Assembly (NCBI GenBank): GCA_902492855.1
Contig: CABUMU010000107.1
Coordinates: 1-6,499 of the forward strand
DNA length: 6,499 nucleotides
Origin: an uncultured Collinsella sp.
GTDB taxonomy: Bacteria; Actinomycetota; Coriobacteriia; Coriobacteriales; Coriobacteriaceae
Direction of reading: 5' to 3'
In this document: one piece after another, positions 1 through 6,499 of the stretch
Numbering within the stretch: the first letter of the stretch is position 1
How the letters are laid out: every line of letters begins with the position of its first letter
Position numbers and translations under genes: made by a program
The notes under the pieces: model-generated
The model's input: the letters and a program-made list of their open reading frames with translations, nothing else
The model's database searches: none
What the model was told of the DNA's origin: nothing

Positions 1-1
1 C

Positions 2-835
2 TTCCCGACGGAATTCATTGGCTCCGGTTCAGGCAGTGCATCGATGCTTGCCGTCGCCCTGGTATACGCCGCGGTCCTTCTTGCGGTCGGTGCCGTCGTG
101 GCACGTTCGCCCAAACAGGCTGGACCCGCTAAAAAGCACCATGGGCTCGAGCTTCTGGACGCGAGCGTGGGATACGGGAGCGCGACGATACTTTCAATCG
201 GATCGCTTTTCCTGAGCCCGGGAACGGCGGCTGGGCTCGTCGCTCCCAACGGCTCGGGGAAAACCACCCTTCTTGAAGCGCTGTCGGGCCAATTTCCCAC
301 CCGTATCCGCTCGGGAAGCCTGGCGGCAGACGGAATCTGCCAACGCCGATCAGCCGAATTCGCAGAACTTGTCTATCTGAGCTCTTCGGGCAGCGCGGAT
401 CTCTACCCCACGCTATCGGCCCTCGAGCACCTTGCTTTCGTTAGGGAGGCGTGGAAATCGGCCGCCGACATCGACTCGCTCTGCAACTCACTCGGAATCT
501 CCCCATATCTCGACAAGCCGACCCGTAAACTCTCGACAGGAATGAAGCAGCAGGTAAAGCTTGCCATGGCGATAGCGACCGATTGCCCGTACCTCGTCCT
601 CGATGAACCGCTGAACGGCCTCGATCCGGGAAAGCGGAAAACCTCCTGCGACGCGATGCGCAGCGAGGTGGAGCGGGGACGCAGCGTGCTCATTTCAAGC
701 CATCTGCTCGACGACCTGGCAGACCTCACCAACTCGTTCTACTTCATCGAGGCCGGCACGCTCGTGGAAAAGATCGAGTCGTCCTCGCAGACGCTCAAGC
801 AGGAATACCTCGATACATACGAGGGAGGTGAATGA
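2..835 (+). CDS. ABC transporter, C-terminal part: last membrane helix joined to an ATP-binding domain (5'-truncated)
   Basis: The frame is open from the first bases, so the gene begins upstream; 277 residues are visible. Residues 13-34 form a hydrophobic helix, followed by a short basic linker and a complete ABC ATPase domain. That domain has a Walker A APNGSGKT (K87), an ABC signature LSTGMKQQ (177-184), a Walker B LVLDEP with catalytic E202, a D-loop NGLDP and the switch histidine H234 in SSHLLDD. It would hydrolyse ATP at the inner membrane face to move a substrate. The in-frame ATG at 44 has no Shine-Dalgarno sequence and would cut into the helix, so I read this as a permease-ATPase fusion rather than a stand-alone ATPase. 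Two oddities: Walker A begins with Ala where Gly is usual, and the Q-loop glutamine appears to be replaced by Ser (YLSSSG, 125-130). The substrate is unknown. The next gene starts one base after this stop, which suggests a shared function such as export of, or immunity to, its product. Confidence 0.85.
   Translation, partial: FPTEFIGSGSGSASMLAVALVYAAVLLAVGAVVARSPKQAGPAKKHHGLELLDASVGYGSATILSIGSLFLSPGTAAGLVAPNGSGKTTLLEALSGQFPTRIRSGSLAADGICQRRSAEFAELVYLSSSGSADLYPTLSALEHLAFVREAWKSAADIDSLCNSLGISPYLDKPTRKLSTGMKQQVKLAMAIATDCPYLVLDEPLNGLDPGKRKTSCDAMRSEVERGRSVLISSHLLDDLADLTNSFYFIEAGTLVEKIESSSQTLKQEYLDTYEGGE
823..830 (+). promoter_or_regulatory. Shine-Dalgarno for the small secreted protein, inside the end of the ABC gene
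   Basis: GGGAGGTG lies in the last codons of the transporter gene, six bases before ATG 837. It decides the start: the in-frame GTG at 828 overlaps this site and cannot use it, so ATG 837 is preferred. The layout TGA-C-ATG points to translational coupling with the transporter. Confidence 0.7.
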
Positions 836-836
836 C

Positions 837-1181
837 ATGAAACTATTTGAACAGCTGAAGTCCAATGCGTCGCGCATGGCTGTCTACGCCATCCTCGTGG
901 CAACGGCTTTATGCGGAATCGCGGCACCCGTCTATGCGCTCAACGGAAAGAAAGGCGATGTCGAGCCTCTGTACATGAGCTCGACGGTTAAGGACCGGTA
1001 CAAAGCCTTCTCTGGAGACGCGTTTTACGTAGCAGAGTACGACACGACCTACCGTGAGCTTCGCTACAACAAGAGATACGAATATCTAGGCGCAGAGGCA
1101 ATCAGCTATACATCGGGTTGGTACGGCTCCCACTATGGACACATAACCCAGTTCAAGTGTAACTACCGTGTGTACAACTAA
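837..1181 (+). CDS. Small secreted tyrosine-rich protein of unknown function
   Basis: This is a 114-residue protein that I do not recognise. Residues 1-34 make a classical Sec signal peptide: a charged start (MKLFEQLK, R13), a hydrophobic core around residues 14-30 and a probable cleavage after APVYA. The Cys in the core does not fit a lipobox. The predicted mature part has 80 residues, 13 of them Tyr, and is mixed in charge (several Lys, Arg, Asp and Glu). It has one Trp, one Cys near the end (FKCNY) and a Gly/His/Tyr-rich stretch GWYGSHYGH. A single Cys excludes an internal disulfide. The gene follows the ABC transporter by one base and ends in a strong terminator, so the two form the end of an operon. 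A bacteriocin-like or signalling peptide handled by the transporter is possible but is inference from context only. I looked for a resemblance to the lactococcin 972 family and did not find a convincing one. An extension to GTG 828 would add three residues. Confidence 0.75.
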   Translation: MKLFEQLKSNASRMAVYAILVATALCGIAAPVYALNGKKGDVEPLYMSSTVKDRYKAFSGDAFYVAEYDTTYRELRYNKRYEYLGAEAISYTSGWYGSHYGHITQFKCNYRVYN

Positions 1182-1197
1182 AGCAACCCGGCCGGGA

Positions 1198-1232
1198 CGA
1201 GGGGTGACGCAAAAGCGTCGCCCCTCGTTTTT
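1198..1232 (+). terminator. Rho-independent terminator of the transporter/small-protein operon
   Basis: A 13-bp stem (1198-1210 with 1215-1227, one T·G wobble) closes an AAAA tetraloop and is followed directly by TTTTT (1228-1232). It begins 17 bases after the stop of the small secreted protein. There is no T-tract on the other strand, so it works in the + direction only. Confidence 0.92.
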
Positions 1233-1241
1233 AACCATGTC

Positions 1242-1260
1242 AACTGAACCTAGTTCAGTT
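1242..1260. promoter_or_regulatory. Perfect 8-bp inverted repeat, operator-like
   Basis: AACTGAAC-CTA-GTTCAGTT is a perfect dyad with a 3-base spacer. It lies 10 bases after the upstream terminator and has no T-tract of its own, so it is not a terminator. The symmetry is of the kind bound by dimeric regulators such as TetR-type repressors, but no regulator gene is in view. A weak promoter-like pair follows (TTGATT at 1264, CACATT at 1286). It could equally be the first hairpin of the structured stretch that follows. Confidence 0.4.
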
Positions 1261-1267
1261 TGGTTGA

Positions 1268-1396
1268 TTTCCGATCTCAGCCGAACACATTGAGCGGAAA
1301 GGCCGTTCCCGCAGTCAGTCGAACGTCCCCGGGGCCCTTCTCCGGCCCCGGGGGACGGCATTTTCCCAGTTGAAGGAACGGTGGAGATGTGTTTCG
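1268..1396 (+). ncRNA. Candidate structured RNA, or other folded non-coding element, upstream of rpmE
   Basis: No supportable gene lies between 1233 and 1437, but inverted repeats are dense. Hairpin 1 pairs 1268-1279 with 1291-1300 (10 bp, two-base bulge at 1274-1275, 11-base loop). A 7-bp stem CCGTTCC (1303-1309) with GGAACGG (1375-1381) encloses a GC hairpin, 1324-1336 with 1344-1357 (13 bp, one bulged base). The hairpin 1 loop AACACAT (1284-1290) is complementary to ATGTGTT (1387-1393), which would make a pseudoknot closing the whole element. The GC hairpin is followed closely by TTTT (1361-1364), so it could also be a terminator remnant. Expression and orientation are inferred. I cannot match it to a named family. 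Confidence 0.25.
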
Positions 1397-1437
1397 ATGG
1401 GTCAGATTCGTGTCGTTCCGAAAAGACCGTGAACCTT

Positions 1438-1466
1438 TTGTGGGACACGCGGCGCCGTGGTACCAT
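1438..1466 (+). promoter_or_regulatory. Promoter of rpmE
   Basis: A -35 box TTGTGG (1438-1443) and a -10 box TACCAT (1461-1466) are separated by exactly 17 bases. This predicts a transcript start near 1473 and a leader of about 78 bases before the rpmE ATG. Confidence 0.65.
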
Positions 1467-1472
1467 AGCCGA

Positions 1473-1550
1473 GTTTGTTGTCTTGGTCGGAAACCAAGAC
1501 GCCTTATGCGCTGATCGGTAACCAGCGCCTGACCAATAAGGAGTCCTACC
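1473..1550 (+). promoter_or_regulatory. rpmE 5' leader: two stems, the second covering the Shine-Dalgarno (probable L31 autoregulatory leader)
   Basis: The first hairpin is a perfect 8-bp stem, GTCTTGGT (1480-1487) with ACCAAGAC (1493-1500), with a five-base loop. One base later a longer stem starts: CCTTAT (1502-1507) pairs with ATAAGG (1536-1541), and GCGCTG (1508-1513) pairs with CAGCGC (1523-1528), leaving a 7-base bulge CTGACCA on the right side. ATAAGG contains most of the Shine-Dalgarno AAGGAG (1538-1543), so the stem would hide the ribosome site. Ribosomal protein leaders typically let excess protein bind and repress its own mRNA. L31 leader motifs, including one for Coriobacteria, have been described as I recall; I could not compare this sequence with that model. 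Confidence 0.6.
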
Positions 1551-1976
1551 ATGAAGCAGGGTATCCATCCCCAGTATGTCGAGTGCACGGTGACGTGCTC
1601 CTGCGGCAACACCTTCAAGACGCACGCTACCGTGTCCGAGATGAAGGTCGAGCTTTGCAACGAGTGCCACCCGTTCTACACCGGCCAGCAGAAGTTCGTC
1701 GACACCGGTGGACGCGTCCAGCGCTTCGCCGACAAGTTCGGTGGCGCCGCTGCCGCCCAGCTCAAGAAGGCTGAGGAGTCCAAGGCTGCCAAGGCCGCCA
1801 AGGCTGCTGAGGCCGAGGCCGCTCGCAAGGCCGCCGCTGAGGCTAAGGCTGCCGAGAAGGCTAAGCGTGCCGCTAAGTTTGCCGAGGAGGCTGCCAAGCA
1901 GGCCGCCGAGGCTCCCGCAGAGGCTCCCGTCGAGGAGGCCGCTGCCGAGGCCGAGACCACCGAGGCTGCTGAGTAA
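1551..1976 (+). CDS. rpmE: 50S ribosomal protein L31 (zinc-binding type) with a long Ala/Lys/Glu-rich C-terminal tail
   Basis: Residues 1-65 are a complete bacterial L31, a large-subunit protein that bridges to the small subunit. The start KQGIHPQY matches the family's KxxIHPxY opening. The four zinc ligands are present as C16-S-C18 and C36-N-E-C39 followed by HPFYTG, and TGGRVQRF closes the conserved part. This is the Cys-containing, zinc-dependent form. The usual protein is about 70 residues, while this one has 141. Residues 66-141 are roughly half alanine with Lys, Glu and Arg, basic in the first half (KAAKAAK-type repeats) and acidic at the end (EAPAEAPVEEAAAE). The tail is probably helical or disordered and surface-exposed; its role is unknown. 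The reading frame and codon choice are continuous through the tail, so it is not a frameshift artefact. Start ATG 1551 has AAGGAG seven bases upstream. The gene has its own promoter, leader and terminator. Confidence 0.96.
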   Translation: MKQGIHPQYVECTVTCSCGNTFKTHATVSEMKVELCNECHPFYTGQQKFVDTGGRVQRFADKFGGAAAAQLKKAEESKAAKAAKAAEAEAARKAAAEAKAAEKAKRAAKFAEEAAKQAAEAPAEAPVEEAAAEAETTEAAE

Positions 1977-2012
1977 ATAGCTCGCCGCGGAATCACTCGC
2001 ATTCATGGCATG

Positions 2013-2053
2013 AGGGCCGTGCATCCATTTGGGTGCGCGGCCCTTTTCTTTTT
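2013..2053 (+). terminator. Rho-independent terminator of rpmE
   Basis: A 14-bp stem (2013-2026 with 2031-2044, two T·G wobbles) closes an ATTT loop and is followed by a TTTTCTTTTT tract. It starts 37 bases after the rpmE stop. The upper part, GCATCC-ATTT-GGGTGCGC, recurs almost unchanged in the terminator at 6366-6393. Confidence 0.95.
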
Positions 2054-2056
2054 AAA

Positions 2057-2154
2057 TTAGTGCGAACTAACCTGTCCCCATGGCACCACATGGCAGAGAG
2101 GCGGCGTTTGCCCAGATAGACCTGCCAAAATTAACCTGTCCCATTGTGGCAGGT
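2057..2154. repeat. Two copies of a TAACCTGTCCC motif with flanking inverted repeats, REP-like
   Basis: TAACCTGTCCC occurs at 2068-2078 and again at 2132-2142 in the same orientation, each preceded by A/T-rich sequence and followed within a few bases by TGGCA. The first copy is preceded by a small hairpin TTAGT-GCGA-ACTAA (2057-2070). The second sits in the loop of ACCTGCCA (2120-2127) with TGGCAGGT (2147-2154), a perfect 8-bp inverted repeat. Motifs of the form GGGACAGG/CCTGTCCC are familiar to me as dispersed intergenic repeats, sometimes linked to REP-associated transposases. No transposase is in this window. Whether this is a dispersed repeat cannot be told from two copies. Confidence 0.4.
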
Positions 2155-2174
2155 TGGTCGTAGTTATTACGTGG

Positions 2175-2190
2175 CGGTCGAGCTCGACCG
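2175..2190. promoter_or_regulatory. 16-base perfect palindrome upstream of secA
   Basis: CGGTCGAGCTCGACCG is perfectly self-complementary with no spacer. It lies 28 bases before the likely secA -10 element. It has no following T-tract and is not terminator-like. Its position would suit an operator for the secA-prfB unit, but no binding protein can be named. Confidence 0.35.
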
Positions 2191-2217
2191 TATAGGCCGC
2201 GCCTTGTTTGGCTAAAG

Positions 2218-2223
2218 TACAAT
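2218..2223 (+). promoter_or_regulatory. Possible -10 element of the secA-prfB promoter
   Basis: TACAAT is a good -10 match, 62 bases before the secA start and downstream of the rpmE terminator, where a new promoter is needed. The -35 region (around 2195-2200, GGCCGC) is poor, and the TTGTTT at 2204 is too close. The transcript would begin near 2230. Confidence 0.35.
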
Positions 2224-2272
2224 CATCTGTGTTTAACTCGTCCGCAGCTGCACGGCGTGGGCGATGGCCAAA

Positions 2273-2277
2273 AAGGA
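2273..2277 (+). promoter_or_regulatory. Shine-Dalgarno that decides the secA start
   Basis: AAGGA within AAAAAGGAAAA sits seven bases before ATG 2285. The earlier in-frame ATG at 2264 has only GTGGGCG upstream, and this site would fall inside its coding region. ATG 2285 is therefore the more likely start. Confidence 0.6.
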
Positions 2278-2284
2278 AAACCAC

Positions 2285-5091
<2,807 letters not shown>

Positions 5092-5092
<1 letters not shown>

Positions 5093-6240
5093 TGGCTGAG
5101 GCTTTAGAGGTAACGCCCGCCGAGCTGGACGCGTTCGCGGACCGGCTCGGTGAGGTCGAGTCGTATCTCCACCTGGACGAGAAGCGTACCCGCGTGTTCG
5201 AGCTCGAGGCCAAAAGTGTTGCCCCTGGCTTTTGGGATGACGCCGACGCCGCCCGTGCCACCATGGAGGAGATCGCGCGCACCAAGGAAGATATCGCTGC
5301 CGTGGACACCGCGCGCGGCGAGCTTTCCGATGCCCGCGCCGCGCTGGAGCTTGCCGAGGAGATGGGGGATGACCCCGACGCCGCCGCCCTTCGCGAGGAG
5401 GCTGCAGCCACGGCTGAGCGCCTGGCCCGTGCCATCGATGAGCTTGAGCTTTCGAGCTGGTTTACCGGTGAGTTCGATCACGGCGATGCCATCGTGACCA
5501 TCAAGCCCGGACAGGGTGGTCTGGAGGCCCAGGACTGGACCTTCATGCTCTTTAAGATGTACATGAAGTACTGCCAGCGTCGCGGCTGGAAGGTCACCAT
5601 CAACGACTGTCCCGCGGCCGAGGTCATCGGCATCGACCGCGCGACCTTTACCGTCGAGGGCAAGGACGCATTTGGCATGCTGCGCGCCGAGGCCGGCGTC
5701 CACCGCTTGGTTCGCATTAGCCCCACCGACGACAAGAAGCGCCGCCAGACCACGTTTGCCGGCGTCGAGGTCATCCCCGTGCTACCCGATGATATCGACA
5801 TCGAGATCAGTCCCGACGACATCCGCGTGGACGTGTACCACGCGAGCGGCCCGGGCGGTCAGGGCGTCAACACCACCGACTCCGCCGTGCGCGTGACGCA
5901 TTTCCCCAGCGGCATTGTGGTTACCTGCCAAAACGAGCGCAGCCAGATCCAGAACAAGGCCGCGTGCATGCAGGTCCTCAAGGCTCGCCTGTACGAGATT
6001 GAGCTCGAGAAGCGCGCCGAGGCCCTGGATGAGATTCGCGGACCCAAAACCACGATTGGTTTTGGCAACCAGATCCGCAGCTACGTGCTCTACCCGTACC
6101 AGATGGTCAAGGACCTACGCACGGGCGTGGAGACCAGCAATGTCGAGGCCGTTCTTGACGATGGCGACCTGGACCCGTTTGTTATTGGCTACCATCGTTG
6201 GGCCACCGGCAACGCCGATGCAGAAGGCTCGGAGGTCTAA
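5092..6240 (+). CDS. prfB: Peptide chain release factor 2 (RF2), without programmed frameshift and with an SPT stop-codon motif
   Basis: RF2 reads UGA and UAA in the ribosomal A site and triggers release of the finished protein. The 382 residues contain an N-terminal helical domain (about 1-115), the core beginning IVTIKPGQGGLEAQDW, the codon-recognition region and the catalytic GGQ loop (255-257, SGPGGQGVNTTDSAV) that enters the peptidyl-transferase centre. Its C-terminal part, with NQIRSYVLYPYQMVKDLRTGVET, is as in RF2 rather than RF1. The tripeptide that recognises the stop codon, normally SPF in RF2, reads S210-P211-T212 here; the nearby RRQTTF has the Gln usual in Actinobacteria. In many bacteria prfB needs a +1 frameshift near codon 25, but here the frame runs straight through SYLHLD (24-29) with no in-frame TGA. 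The ATG shares its A with the secA stop (TAATG), and AGGA (5081-5084) serves as Shine-Dalgarno, so it is probably coupled to secA. The stop is TAA. Confidence 0.96.
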
Positions 6241-6301
6241 AACATCGGGCAGCTTCAAGCCGATGCTAAGCCCAACGGTTGGACGGGTTTGTATCCAGAA
6301 T

Positions 6302-6325
6302 AAACCCTGCGCAGGGGTGGTTTTT
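6302..6325 (+). terminator. Weak terminator-like hairpin after prfB
   Basis: A perfect palindrome CCCTGCGCAGGG (6305-6316) is flanked by AAA on the left and GGTGG then TTTTT (6321-6325) on the right. The best fold is a short ACCC/GGGT stem with a 7-base loop, plus possible AAACC/GGTTT pairing. It looks like an eroded terminator and may end some of the secA-prfB transcripts, 62 bases after the prfB stop. Confidence 0.4.
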
Positions 6326-6365
6326 GTCCGGCGAATCGGTAGAATCGAATACAGCAAGAAGTTCG

Positions 6366-6393
6366 AAGCGCATCCGTTTGGGTGCGCTTTTTT
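6366..6393 (+). terminator. Rho-independent terminator just before the last gene
   Basis: A 10-bp stem AAGCGCATCC (6366-6375) with GGGTGCGCTT (6380-6389), one T·G wobble, closes a GTTT loop and ends in TTTTTT (6388-6393). It is the stronger of the two terminators after prfB. The Shine-Dalgarno of the next gene begins directly after the T-tract, so the next gene must be read by readthrough, by attenuation, or from a promoter very near or within the hairpin. A TAGAAT box at 6340-6345 without a good -35 is the only upstream promoter hint. Confidence 0.85.
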
Positions 6394-6405
6394 GAGGGAG
6401 GCAGC

Positions 6406-6499
6406 ATGGCATATCGTCTGGACATCAAGCGCATTCTTTCGATGAACTTCTTTCACGACCTACCCCAGATTATGTTGGGGTGCTCTCTGGCCGCTATTG
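6406..6499 (+). CDS. N terminus of a membrane protein, possibly YitT/DUF161 family (runs off the window)
   Basis: Only 31 codons are visible, from ATG 6406 with GAGGGAGG (6394-6401) four bases upstream. The peptide starts MAYRLDIKRILSMNFFHDLP and then enters a hydrophobic stretch (QIMLGCSLAAI) that looks like a first membrane helix. A basic, amphipathic start leading into a helix with a Gly-x-x-Leu pattern resembles YitT-type membrane proteins, whose function is poorly known. This family call is a guess from a short piece; the presence of a real gene is more certain. Its start codon follows a terminator by 12 bases. Confidence 0.6.
   Translation, partial: MAYRLDIKRILSMNFFHDLPQIMLGCSLAAI

Noticed and set aside
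44..835. ABC ATPase as a complete gene starting at ATG 44
   Set aside because: There is no Shine-Dalgarno, the frame is open to the window edge, and the start would fall in the membrane helix. A gene truncated by the window is more likely.
837..938. Small secreted protein as a lipoprotein, because of a Cys in the signal region
   Set aside because: The residues before the Cys (TAL) do not make a lipobox, and APVYA downstream is a good ordinary cleavage site.
837..1181. Small secreted protein as a lactococcin 972-type bacteriocin
   Set aside because: A transporter neighbour and a signal peptide fit loosely, but the gene order differs and the mature sequence lacks the family's spacing of Trp, Ser-x-Tyr-Tyr and His residues as I remember it.
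1086..2024. Long minus-strand open frame of 312 codons across rpmE
   Set aside because: Its Gly/Leu/Ser-rich part is the antisense of the Ala/Lys/Glu tail of L31, and it runs through two terminators, the rpmE promoter and the leader.
2057..2284. Minus-strand open frame of 75 codons between rpmE and secA
   Set aside because: It spans the repeats, the palindrome and the probable secA promoter, and its translation has no family features.
6324..6345. Promoter TTGTCC (6324) with TAGAAT (6340) before the last gene
   Set aside because: The spacer is only 10 bases, too short for a normal promoter, and no better -35 pairs with TAGAAT.

Overview
The window looks like a high-GC actinobacterium of the class Coriobacteriia. 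Collinsella is my best guess for the genus, from the overall character of SecA, of the RF2 (which reads RISP and RRQTTF where Actinobacteria usually have RISPF and RRQTSF) and of an L31 with a long Ala/Lys/Glu tail. This is recognition from memory, not a database result. All genes read on the + strand.

Layout. (1) Positions 1-1232 look accessory. They hold the 3' part of an ABC transporter gene, in which a last membrane helix is joined to an ATPase domain. One base after its stop comes a gene for a small, tyrosine-rich, signal-peptide-bearing protein, then a strong terminator. (2) Positions 1233-1437 carry no gene that I can support, but they hold a perfect dyad and a nested set of inverted repeats that could fold as an RNA. 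(3) Positions 1438-2053 are a self-contained rpmE (ribosomal protein L31) unit: a good promoter, a leader of about 78 nt whose second stem covers the Shine-Dalgarno sequence, the gene with its tail, and a textbook terminator. (4) Positions 2054-2284 are intergenic, with two copies of an AACCTGTCCC-type motif, a 16-base perfect palindrome and a probable -10 element. (5) Positions 2285-6240 are secA and prfB, overlapping at TAATG. (6) Positions 6241-6405 hold a weak terminator-like hairpin and a second, strong one. The strong hairpin ends just before the Shine-Dalgarno sequence of a membrane-protein gene (possibly YitT/DUF161 family) that runs off the window.

How the genes relate. The secA-prfB pair is housekeeping: the motor of Sec protein export and the UGA/UAA release factor, probably co-transcribed and translationally coupled. 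rpmE has its own promoter and terminator and looks autoregulated through its leader. The first two genes form a separate unit in which the transporter and the secreted small protein probably act together, but I cannot name a known system.

Points most worth a second look: the RF2 stop-codon motif reads SPT instead of SPF; the rpmE leader structure; the structured interval upstream of rpmE; and the transporter plus secreted Tyr-rich protein.
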